Source of the DNA: Dethiosulfatibacter sp.
Lineage (GTDB): Bacteria; Bacillota; Clostridia; Tissierellales; Dethiosulfatibacteraceae
DNA: 5,224 nucleotides
NCBI GenBank assembly: GCA_030591825.1
Contig: JAUVAG010000124.1
Location: 1 to 5,224, forward strand
Direction of reading: 5' to 3'
Both the position numbers and the translations under genes were made by a program. The notes beneath the pieces were generated by a model that saw nothing but the letters and a program-made list of their open reading frames with translations, made no database searches and was not told the DNA's origin. Positions within the stretch are counted from its first letter, which is position 1. Each line of letters starts with the position of its first letter. Positions 1 through 5,224 of this stretch are shown here, in pieces.

Positions 1-138
1 AATCTTGATGTAATAGCTACTGAAATAATAAGGGCAATAACAGGAAGTATTGGAATAGTACTTACGATTCCAATTACGGCAGTAATTGCAGGAATATTCT
101 TGGGCAGGAGGCATAAAAATGACCAGAAAGATATTTAA
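1..138 (+). CDS. YibE/F family membrane protein, C-terminal fragment (5' end outside window)
   Basis: An open frame runs from the first base to TAA at 136-138, giving the last 45 residues of a protein that starts upstream of the window. The visible part reads VIATEIIRAITGSIGIVL followed by IPITAVIAGIFL and a charged tail (RRHKNDQKDI). This is a short polar stretch, then one hydrophobic membrane helix, then a positively charged, presumably cytoplasmic end. The pattern of an acidic-Ile-Ile-Arg helix, a Gly-Ser-Ile-Gly turn and a Pro-containing final helix matches what I remember of the C-terminus of YibE/F-like multi-pass membrane proteins, whose function is poorly known. The stop lies 20 bp inside the following hydrolase gene, so the two are probably co-transcribed and translationally coupled. 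The reading frame is certain; the family name is recognition from a short tail and could be wrong. Confidence 0.62.
   Translation, partial: NLDVIATEIIRAITGSIGIVLTIPITAVIAGIFLGRRHKNDQKDI
106..111 (+). promoter_or_regulatory. Ribosome binding site fixing the hydrolase start at 119
   Basis: AGGAGG lies 7 nt upstream of ATG at 119-121. An in-frame TTG at 86 would extend the protein by 11 residues (MQEYSWAGGIK), but it has no comparable Shine-Dalgarno sequence and would deepen the overlap with the upstream gene. The ATG at 119 is therefore the better start. Confidence 0.85.
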
Positions 139-949
139 TATAAAAACAAAGGACAATCTTGTCCTTGCCTGCTGTAAAAACGAAGTTGAAAATCCAAAAG
201 CTGTGTTTATAGTTATTCATGGATTTGCAGAGCATATGGGAAGGTATGACTATCTTGCTAAAAGAATGAACAACGACGGAATATCAACCTACAGGTTCGA
301 CAACAGAGGACATGGAAAAAGTCAGGGGAAAAGAGGCCATCTGGAAAACTACATGGATTTTGTCTACGATGCTGACATAGTTGTTGACCTTGCAATCAAG
401 GAGAATCCAGACAAGCCCCTATACATGATGGGTCACAGCATGGGAGGCTTTATAACATTGGTTTATGGCATTACCTATCCTGACAAGCTTCAGGGACAGG
501 TACTTTCAGGAGCCGCTTCCTATTACAATGAAGAAGTCAAAGGTTTGAAAGGGCAATTCATGAAACTAGCCAACAGTATAAAGCCTGATTTCTATATAAA
601 AAATGATTTGTCGGCAAATCTCTCCAGAGATCCTGATGTTGTGGACAGGTACAGAAAGGACGAACTTGTCTTTGATAAGGCTACGGCAGGCTTTTATTAT
701 CAGTTTCTAGTTAGTGGAACTGACTATTTAGTGAAAAATTTACCTAAATATGAATATTCTTGTTTGATTCTACACGGAGGTAGTGATAGAATAATCCCTA
801 AGGAAGCATCGGTTAATTTACATGACAGCATAAGTTCAAAAGACAAGTCCATTAAAATTTTCCCTGACCTTTATCATGAAATATTGAATGAAAAGGAAAG
901 GGATGAGGTTATTGACTATATTTTACAGTGGATAAATGGACGAGTATAA
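119..949 (+). CDS. Alpha/beta hydrolase, monoacylglycerol lipase / lysophospholipase type
   Basis: This 276-aa protein is a serine hydrolase of the alpha/beta fold, in the group often annotated as lysophospholipase or monoacylglycerol lipase (Hydrolase_4, PldB-like). It is expected to cleave ester bonds of lipids or other acyl esters. Visible hallmarks, numbered from ATG 119: an oxyanion-region HGFAEH at 34-39; FDNRGHGKS at 60-68; the nucleophile elbow GHSMG at 105-109 with Ser107; HGGSDRIIP at 219-227 with the probable acid Asp223; and LYHEIL at 251-256 with the catalytic His253. A roughly 80-residue insert between residues 130 and 210 corresponds to the lid or cap. Length is typical of the family, and there is no signal peptide or membrane helix, so it is probably cytoplasmic. 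It overlaps the preceding membrane protein gene by 20 bp. The catalytic machinery is complete; the true substrate cannot be read from sequence. Confidence 0.92.
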   Translation: MTRKIFNIKTKDNLVLACCKNEVENPKAVFIVIHGFAEHMGRYDYLAKRMNNDGISTYRFDNRGHGKSQGKRGHLENYMDFVYDADIVVDLAIKENPDKPLYMMGHSMGGFITLVYGITYPDKLQGQVLSGAASYYNEEVKGLKGQFMKLANSIKPDFYIKNDLSANLSRDPDVVDRYRKDELVFDKATAGFYYQFLVSGTDYLVKNLPKYEYSCLILHGGSDRIIPKEASVNLHDSISSKDKSIKIFPDLYHEILNEKERDEVIDYILQWINGRV

Positions 950-982
950 TAAAGAATAAATGTTTATTTAAATTGACTGCTG

Positions 983-991
983 TGCTATACT
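983..991 (+). promoter_or_regulatory. Putative extended -10 promoter for the PII-like gene
   Basis: TGCTATACT at 983-991 is a TG-n extended -10 element (hexamer TATACT at 986-991), 30 nt upstream of the GTG start at 1022. A region 17 bp further upstream (TTTATT, 963-968) is a poor -35, which is common when the -10 is extended. TTGACT at 973-978 resembles a -35 box but sits only 7 bp from the hexamer, too close for standard sigma-A spacing. The site implies that the PII-like gene can be transcribed independently of the hydrolase gene. Confidence 0.55.
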
Positions 992-1021
992 ATTATTAAC
1001 AATGAAAAGGAGGAAAGTATA

Positions 1022-1414
1022 GTGTACGCTTTATTTTTAATATTAAATGATGTATATAGACTGGATATGATACACGAACTTTTTTACGAAGAAGAACTGG
1101 GCGCAACCACAATTGACAGTCAAGGGATGGGTAAGGTTCTTTTGGATCACAATGTTCATGTGCCTATGCTTGCCATCATGAGAAAGCTCATTGATGGTAG
1201 AAAGCCATACAATAAACTTGTTTTCAGTATTGTAAAAGAAGAAGCTAAGTTGAAAAGAATTGTAAAGAAAATCAAAAGAGAACTTGACTGTTTCAACGAG
1301 CCAGGTGTTGGATGCATGTTTGTACTTCCAGTTCTTGAGTTTTACGGCTCCAAGACTGAATGTACTGTTGATGAAGAGGATATAAAAGATGAAGAAGGAC
1401 ATGCATTTATCTAA
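1022..1414 (+). CDS. PII-like (GlnB-fold) small signalling protein
   Basis: This gene encodes a 130-aa soluble protein and starts with GTG, preceded by AAGGAGG at 1007-1013 with 8 nt spacing. The N-terminal half lines up with the GlnB/GlnK pattern: a first beta strand (YALFLIL), the LDMIHELFYEE helix at 14-25, GATT at 27-30, then GMGKVL at 35-40 where PII proteins enter the T-loop. The C-terminal half has a second strand (KLVFSIV, 65-71), a lysine-rich helix (72-90), and GVGCMFVLPV at 95-104, which matches the GDGKIFV-type segment of PII. The last 20 residues are acidic and probably flexible. PII proteins are trimeric sensors that control ammonium uptake or nitrogen enzymes. This one lacks the canonical GDGK lysine (it has Cys98) and the classical T-loop tyrosine signature, and no amtB or glnA is adjacent. 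I call it PII-like rather than GlnB; the ligand and target are unknown. Confidence 0.62.
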   Translation: MYALFLILNDVYRLDMIHELFYEEELGATTIDSQGMGKVLLDHNVHVPMLAIMRKLIDGRKPYNKLVFSIVKEEAKLKRIVKKIKRELDCFNEPGVGCMFVLPVLEFYGSKTECTVDEEDIKDEEGHAFI

Positions 1415-1456
1415 ACATTAAGATTTATCACTTGATTAAATTGAATCAAAAAAATT

Positions 1457-1479
1457 AAAACCGGCCAGTGGCCGGTTTT
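1457..1479. terminator. Bidirectional intrinsic terminator between convergent genes
   Basis: AAAACCGGCC (1457-1466), a 3-nt AGT loop and GGCCGGTTTT (1470-1479) form a perfect 10-bp hairpin with a six-pair GC core. On the plus strand it is followed by TTTTTGTTTATTT. On the minus strand the complement of the left A-rich tract supplies the U-run. It lies 43 bp after the PII-like gene stop and 25 bp beyond the stop of the convergent transglutaminase-like gene, so it can end both transcripts. Confidence 0.9.
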
Positions 1480-1503
1480 TGTTTATTTCGATTCAAATTT
1501 GTT

Positions 1504-2757
1504 TTACTCGCTTATTAGAACTGTCTGTGTGAGGCCGTTCCATCCAACTGTATAACCGAAGGATTCCATTACCTTCCTTATGGGAAGATAGGTTCTTCCA
1601 TCTTTTATTAGGGAATTTGTGTCGTTTTGAACTTTTTTTCCATCTACTATGATGTAGGATTCGCCGATTGGTATCTTTACTTTGATATCATTTAGTTCAG
1701 CAATTGCCGTTCTGTTTTCTTCGTCCCATGAAACATTTGCACCGAGGTTTTCAAGAGTTATCCTGAAAGGTACCTGAGTTCTGCTGTTCTCATCAATAAA
1801 GGGGAAGCCATAGGAACTGTCATACTTCACATAGTCGTCTATTGCAAGAATGTTTATTGCAGAAGAAACAGTATTTGTATCCTTGTCATCTTCAATATTT
1901 GGTGTCGTGTTGATGTAGTTGTAGCCCAAAGAGTTTAATAGGTTGATGTATACCGTGTTGCCTGAATTCTCAACCAGCTCGGTTAAAAGCAATTCGTAAG
2001 TCTCTGATGTATTAGGTATGTTTTCTTCTTCTATAACATGATCCTTAGAAATTTCTTCTTCAGTCAGCATGTAGTATTTGTAGGAAACCTGATTTAACCT
2101 GTCGGGTACCGGATCGTCAAAAGTTGTATCGATATGGTACCATGCATTGTCCACCTGGACCATGTTCCAGATGTGGGCGCTGCCGGCGCTTCCAATGACA
2201 AGTCTCACAGGGATATTCAATTCCTCCATCATTCTATAGAACAATAAAGCATATCCGTGGCATACAGTGGTGTTTCTAAACAGAGCATCATATTGAGTTC
2301 TGTAGGTAAGCGTTTTGTCGTAAGCCACATTTAGAACTACATAATCGTGTGCCGCCTTGATTTTTTCATGAACCGTCATGTTGTCGGAAATTATGCTGTT
2401 TAGTATTTCGTCAATCTTAATATTGGACATGTCTTCCTCTGTCCTGCTGATTAAGTGTGATGCTTCAATATTTATGTCGAGATTTCCTTCGTAGCCTTTG
2501 TAGCTCCACTTCCAGTTTCCAATTGTGTATTTGAGGTACTCATCCTTGTAGATTATACCGTTCAATACATTTTCCAGGCCGCTGAGTTTACCTGTATAGT
2601 TAATTGAAATATTTGTGTTTCGATTGTAGAGACTGCTCAATAGTGTGTTTTCAAGATCATACGTTGTCGAGATAGTATATGTCTCGGAATAAGCAAAAAG
2701 AAACGTGCTTGTGATGATCAGCAATATTAGAGTAAATGCAAGAATTTTCTTTTTCAT
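1504..2757 (-). CDS. Exported transglutaminase-like protein with C-terminal stalk (copper amine oxidase N-terminal-type) domain
   Basis: This 417-aa protein starts at ATG 2757-2755 behind GGCGGTGA (2768-2761), a moderate ribosome binding site. Residues 1-24 form a classical signal peptide: MKKK, a hydrophobic core, then FAYS with likely cleavage after Ser24 (an A-x-S site), so the product is secreted or wall-associated. Residues about 125-220 are a transglutaminase/protease-like domain. Cys166 sits in TVCHGYA, His195 in SAHIWNMV and Asp210 in YHIDTTFDDP, which is the full Cys-His-Asp triad in the expected order and context. Residues about 305-415 resemble the copper amine oxidase N-terminal-like stalk domain common in Clostridia. 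It has two repeat-like strands, one with VPFRITLENLGANVSW and one with YLPIRKVMESFGYTVGW. A linker of about 80 residues joins the two parts. The family includes cysteine proteases and cross-linking enzymes; substrate and direction of reaction are unknown. Copper chemistry is not implied, because this fold is only a non-catalytic stalk. The gene stands alone on its strand. Confidence 0.9.
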   Translation of the reverse strand: MKKKILAFTLILLIITSTFLFAYSETYTISTTYDLENTLLSSLYNRNTNISINYTGKLSGLENVLNGIIYKDEYLKYTIGNWKWSYKGYEGNLDINIEASHLISRTEEDMSNIKIDEILNSIISDNMTVHEKIKAAHDYVVLNVAYDKTLTYRTQYDALFRNTTVCHGYALLFYRMMEELNIPVRLVIGSAGSAHIWNMVQVDNAWYHIDTTFDDPVPDRLNQVSYKYYMLTEEEISKDHVIEEENIPNTSETYELLLTELVENSGNTVYINLLNSLGYNYINTTPNIEDDKDTNTVSSAINILAIDDYVKYDSSYGFPFIDENSRTQVPFRITLENLGANVSWDEENRTAIAELNDIKVKIPIGESYIIVDGKKVQNDTNSLIKDGRTYLPIRKVMESFGYTVGWNGLTQTVLISE

Positions 2758-2787
2758 CTTTCACCGCCAATTTAACCTGATGTTAGT

Positions 2788-2817
2788 ATTATAACCAAAT
2801 ATGAGGCTTTTAGTCAC
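2788..2817 (-). promoter_or_regulatory. Putative sigma-A promoter for the transglutaminase-like gene
   Basis: Read on the minus strand, GTGACT (2817-2812) is followed after 18 bp by a perfect TATAAT (2793-2788), about 30 nt upstream of the ATG at 2757. Four of six -35 positions match TTGACA. It lies back to back with the cca promoter. Confidence 0.55.
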
Positions 2818-2863
2818 TAACTTTATGTTTGAATATCAATTTTTTTTAGATACATTGATTTTG

Positions 2864-2872
2864 TGCTATAAT
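2864..2872 (+). promoter_or_regulatory. Putative extended -10 promoter for cca
   Basis: TGCTATAAT at 2864-2872 is a consensus extended -10 element (hexamer at 2867-2872), 41 nt upstream of the chosen cca start. No good -35 hexamer is seen at 16-18 bp; that position falls in a T-tract (2841-2847). The wider match TGTGCTATA(C/A)T is shared with the promoter at 981-991 ahead of the PII-like gene. The three-gene block starting with cca probably depends on it. Confidence 0.55.
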
Positions 2873-2903
2873 TAGAGTAAATAAACAGAAAATCAGTATA
2901 AAT

Positions 2904-2907
2904 GAGG
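2904..2907 (+). promoter_or_regulatory. Ribosome binding site fixing the cca start at 2914
   Basis: GAGG at 2904-2907 (within TGAGGATGA) lies 6 nt before ATG 2914. Two in-frame ATGs further upstream, at 2902 and 2908, either overlap this Shine-Dalgarno sequence or lack one of their own. The protein therefore most likely starts MDINKDVYYI. Confidence 0.65.
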
Positions 2908-2913
2908 ATGACC

Positions 2914-4251
2914 ATGGATATAAATAAAGACGTTTACTATATACTTAATAAAATAAATGAAAGCGGATATGAAGCTTACCTTGTAGGCGGTGCTGTGAGA
3001 AATCTACTCCTTGGACTTCCAGTTAGGGATTATGACATAACCACCAACGCCCATCCTGTGACCATAATGAATTTGTTTGAAAGAACCATACCTACGGGAA
3101 TAGACTATGGAACCGTAACAGTCATCGTTGAGTCCACCTTCTATGAGATAACAACCTATAGAAAGGATTATGAATATGTGGACAGCCGAAGACCTTCTGT
3201 GGTTCATTTTTCAACAGACCTTGAAGAGGACCTGACTAGAAGAGATTTTACCATCAATGCAGTGTGCATGGACAAGGAAGGAAATATAGTGGATCCACTT
3301 AATGGTGTTGCAGACATAAAAAGAAAGGTCATAAGAGCAATTGGAGAACCTGAGCTGAGATTCAGGGAGGACGCTTTGCGTATGCTGAGAGCCATAAGGT
3401 TCATGTCGGAGTTGGGTTTTGAAATAGAGGACAGCACAGTTGATTCTATGAGGATGAATTCGAGCAAAATCAAATATATAAGTCCTGAAAGGATACAGAA
3501 CGAAATTAACAGGATACTGCTGTCCCAGGTTCCCTCTACAGGATTTTACAAGATGCTCCATACGAATATTCTAGAGCAGCTTTTTCCTGAAATGATACCT
3601 TGCGTTGGATTTCAGCAGCACAGCAGCTACCACGACAAGGATGTATTTGATCATACAATGGCAGTCCTTGACAATACGGCGCCAAAGACCAGCATTAGGC
3701 TGGCGGCTCTTTTTCATGACATAACAAAGCCATATTGCCTAACCATGGATGAAACCAACGAGGGGCATTTCTACGGACACCATATAGAGTCGGCGGAGCT
3801 AAGCAGGAAGATACTGAAAAGGCTAAAGTATTCCAATGAAATAATCGAAAAGGTGTGGAAGCTCATAAGGTATCATCCACTTAAGGAAATGAACATAGGG
3901 GACAAGGGTGTAAAAAGATATATAAACAAGGTTGGAAAGGAAAATCTTGATGACATGTTCAACCTGAACTATGCGGACATAATAGGAAAATCAAACAGGA
4001 AGGGTCTTGACAAGCTTAAGAACATGGAGGAAAAAACCATGACTATCCTTAGCAGGAAGGATCCACTAAGTCTTAGCGATCTTCAGGTATCTGGATATGA
4101 TCTTAAGACCATAGGAGTAAATGAAGGACCTGTAGTAGGAGATATTCTAGACAGTCTACTGACAATTGTACTGGATTTTCCAAGCGAAAACAGCAAAGAC
4201 AAGTTGTTGAACCATGCTCTAAATATTTTGAAAGGTGACCTGGATGTTTAA
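2914..4251 (+). CDS. cca: CCA tRNA nucleotidyltransferase with HD domain
   Basis: This class II CCA-adding enzyme adds or repairs the 3'-terminal CCA of tRNAs using CTP and ATP without a nucleic acid template. In the 445-aa product the nucleotidyltransferase head shows GGAVRNLLLG at 25-34 and DYD at 39-41, with metal-binding Asp39 and Asp41. It continues with the ribose-recognition motif RRDFTINA at 109-116, DPLNG at 127-131, EDALRMLRAIRF at 152-163 (base-selecting EDxxR motif) and PERIQNEINRIL at 191-202, which enters the tRNA-binding region. Residues about 240-370 form an HD domain: His247, HD at 268-269 in LAALFHDITKP, His289-His290 and Asp355. This suggests phosphatase or phosphodiesterase activity of the kind known in the E. 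coli enzyme. The C-terminal 60 residues resemble the tail of clostridial Cca proteins. Start chosen at 2914 from the GAGG position. The stop overlaps the next gene by 8 bp. All key residues are present, so it should be active. Confidence 0.95.
   Translation: MDINKDVYYILNKINESGYEAYLVGGAVRNLLLGLPVRDYDITTNAHPVTIMNLFERTIPTGIDYGTVTVIVESTFYEITTYRKDYEYVDSRRPSVVHFSTDLEEDLTRRDFTINAVCMDKEGNIVDPLNGVADIKRKVIRAIGEPELRFREDALRMLRAIRFMSELGFEIEDSTVDSMRMNSSKIKYISPERIQNEINRILLSQVPSTGFYKMLHTNILEQLFPEMIPCVGFQQHSSYHDKDVFDHTMAVLDNTAPKTSIRLAALFHDITKPYCLTMDETNEGHFYGHHIESAELSRKILKRLKYSNEIIEKVWKLIRYHPLKEMNIGDKGVKRYINKVGKENLDDMFNLNYADIIGKSNRKGLDKLKNMEEKTMTILSRKDPLSLSDLQVSGYDLKTIGVNEGPVVGDILDSLLTIVLDFPSENSKDKLLNHALNILKGDLDV
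4231..4238 (+). promoter_or_regulatory. Ribosome binding site of the DUF1232 gene, inside cca
   Basis: AAAGGTGA within the last codons of cca lies 5 nt before ATG 4244. It favours this ATG over the in-frame GTG at 4235, which is part of the Shine-Dalgarno sequence itself. Confidence 0.65.
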
Positions 4252-4666
4252 TAAGGATTATATAGAAAAGAATTCAAGGGAAAGATTCCTGAGGGAAAAA
4301 AATGACAAGTGGTCTCCTGAAGCGGAGAAGCTTCTGGAAGACTATGAGAAAATGGATAAGATGCTGAAACGTGCTGAAAAAAAACTCGATGAAAGAAAAA
4401 AGGGACCAATCAGAAAACTTTTCGACAATGTGAACTATATGATACTTCTTTTGAAAGATTATATGAAGGGCGAATACAAACAGATACCCTATGGTTCAGT
4501 AATACTTACAACTGCAGCCGTACTATATTTTGTCAATCCCTTTGATTTCGTTCCGGATTTTATTTCAGGTTTTGGTTTTGTAGACGACCTGGCAGTGGTG
4601 ACCCTTGCCGTGAAACAGATTGAAGCTGACCTTGAAAAGTACAAGGACTGGAGAGAGAAAAGATGA
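4244..4666 (+). CDS. DUF1232 (YkvA-family) small membrane protein
   Basis: This 140-aa protein has two parts. Residues 1-75 are highly charged and predicted helical, with Lys/Glu-rich runs around 22-55 that could form a coiled coil. Residues about 80-125 carry the DUF1232 signature: IPYGSVILTTAAVLYFV as a hydrophobic helix, then NPFDFVPDFISGFGFVDDLAVV. The Pro-x-Asp-x-x-Pro-Asp turn and the Asp-Asp pair are the conserved core of this family. It is probably anchored in the membrane by one or two short helices. The biochemical role of DUF1232/YkvA proteins is not established. The gene begins inside the last codons of cca (8-bp overlap), which points to translational coupling, and it is followed after 21 nt by a GntR-type regulator gene. 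The family assignment is firm; no function should be assumed from the cca linkage. Confidence 0.85.
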   Translation: MFNKDYIEKNSRERFLREKNDKWSPEAEKLLEDYEKMDKMLKRAEKKLDERKKGPIRKLFDNVNYMILLLKDYMKGEYKQIPYGSVILTTAAVLYFVNPFDFVPDFISGFGFVDDLAVVTLAVKQIEADLEKYKDWREKR

Positions 4667-4687
4667 ACAATATTGCGGAGGCGGATA

Positions 4688-5224
4688 ATGAAAATAGATA
4701 TAGTTAGAAGCAGCGGGGTGCCCTTTTATATACAGATAAAAAATCAGATAACAGGCAATATCAAGAAGGGAGCTCTGAAGGTGGGTGACAAGCTTCCTAC
4801 GGAAAGGCAGCTTGCTAGCGAGCTGCACATCAGCAGGAATACCATATCCAATGCATACAAGTTTCTTGAGCATGAAGGTGTACTTGTATCATACCAGGGA
4901 AGGGGAACTTTTGTAGATGAGGCAGCCCATATATGGAAAAGACATGCTATACAGGACAAGGTATTCAAGATAATTGACCTTGCTATAGATGAAGCTCTTG
5001 GTTCGGGTCTTTCGGCAGAGGAATTCATGGAGCTTGTGAAGGATCGAATAGAAGAGAAGGAAAGTAAGATGAAGAGCATCAATGCCATATTTATTGAGTG
5101 CAATATCGAGCAGGCGCAGGTGTTTTCGGAGCAGCTAAATGAAACCACTGATATGAATGTATCACCTGTTGTTTTGTCGGAGCTTGAGAATCCGGATGAC
5201 GATATGGTGAAGAAGCTTAGGAAT
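4688..5224 (+). CDS. GntR-family transcriptional regulator, 3' part outside window
   Basis: An ATG at 4688, with GGAGG at 4677-4681 and 6 nt spacing, opens a frame that stays open for 179 codons to the window edge. Residues 11-77 are a GntR winged helix-turn-helix: VPFYIQIKNQI, GDKLPTERQLASEL at 33-46, the recognition-helix region ISRNTISNAYKFLE at 48-61, and the wing YQGRGTFV at 69-76. A helical linker follows (about 85-129, including GLSAEEFMELV). Then comes the start of a second domain with a strand-helix-strand pattern: AIFIECN at 133-139, a helix to about 152, and VSPVVLSEL at 158-166. This does not look like the aminotransferase domain of MocR regulators or an FCD or UTRA domain. It may be a sugar- or amino-acid-binding-protein-like effector domain, but I do not recognise it. 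The gene is co-directional and close behind the DUF1232 gene, so it is probably in the cca operon. Targets and ligand are unknown. Confidence 0.88.
   Translation, partial: MKIDIVRSSGVPFYIQIKNQITGNIKKGALKVGDKLPTERQLASELHISRNTISNAYKFLEHEGVLVSYQGRGTFVDEAAHIWKRHAIQDKVFKIIDLAIDEALGSGLSAEEFMELVKDRIEEKESKMKSINAIFIECNIEQAQVFSEQLNETTDMNVSPVVLSELENPDDDMVKKLRN

Noticed and set aside
955..968. AATAAA-TG-TTTATT palindrome after the hydrolase gene as a terminator
   Set aside because: The stem has only A-T pairs with a 2-nt loop and no U-run of note. It is too weak for intrinsic termination, so read-through from the hydrolase gene into the PII-like gene remains possible.
973..978. TTGACT as the -35 box of the PII-like gene promoter
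   Set aside because: It is 7 bp from the TATACT hexamer and 12 bp from the next AT-rich hexamer, neither compatible with the usual 16-18 bp spacing.
1043..1402. Minus-strand open frame of 119 codons opposite the PII-like gene
   Set aside because: It is rich in Phe, Ser and Asn in a pattern expected from the complement of a coding strand, has no recognisable domain, and lies fully within a better-supported gene with a strong ribosome binding site.
1504..2757. Copper amine oxidase enzyme
   Set aside because: Only the N-terminal-type stalk domain is present. There is no catalytic amine oxidase domain with its topaquinone tyrosine or copper-binding histidines.
3004..3561. Three minus-strand open frames opposite cca
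   Set aside because: They overlap one another and the conserved nucleotidyltransferase motifs, and have no family resemblance. They are antisense shadows of cca.
4565..5148. Two minus-strand open frames opposite the DUF1232 and GntR genes
   Set aside because: The plus strand encodes the conserved DUF1232 core and a clear GntR winged helix there. The antisense products are low-complexity Ser/Leu-rich and match nothing I know.
4688..5224. MocR-type regulator (GntR fused to an aminotransferase)
   Set aside because: The linker and the sequence after residue 130 do not resemble the start of a PLP-dependent aminotransferase domain, although the recognition helix NTISNAY is MocR-like.

Overview
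The window is AT-rich bacterial DNA. Strong GGAGG-type ribosome binding sites, tight gene packing, frequent ATA/AGA/AGG codons and the gene families present all fit a low-GC Gram-positive anaerobe (Bacillota, probably Clostridia or Tissierellia). I cannot name the genus from the sequence alone.

Layout, left to right. Positions 1-138 are the last 45 codons of a membrane protein resembling the C-terminus of the YibE/F family. It overlaps a complete alpha/beta hydrolase gene (119-949, monoacylglycerol lipase/lysophospholipase type). A short gap with an extended -10 promoter leads to a 130-aa PII-like protein gene (1022-1414, GTG start). A strong GC hairpin at 1457-1479, flanked by A- and T-tracts, separates this rightward block from a convergent gene on the minus strand (2757-1504). 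That gene encodes an exported protein with a transglutaminase-like domain and a C-terminal copper amine oxidase N-terminal-type (stalk) domain. The divergent intergenic region 2758-2913 carries a promoter for each direction. To its right lies a compact plus-strand block: cca, the tRNA CCA-adding enzyme with an HD domain (2914-4251); a DUF1232/YkvA-family small membrane protein (4244-4666) overlapping it by 8 bp; and, 21 nt later, a GntR-family regulator that runs off the right edge (4688-5224+).

How the genes relate. The three genes on the right look like one transcription unit that begins with a housekeeping tRNA maturation enzyme. The left block joins a membrane protein to a soluble lipase-like hydrolase by gene overlap. 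The PII-like gene and the exported transglutaminase gene look like single-gene units between the promoters and the shared terminator.

I see no rRNA or tRNA gene, CRISPR array, insertion sequence, riboswitch or defence locus, and no convincing evidence of an undescribed system. The points most worth a second look are the PII-like protein, which lacks the usual ATP-binding lysine of its glycine-rich motif and has no transporter partner here, and the GntR protein, whose effector domain I do not recognise.
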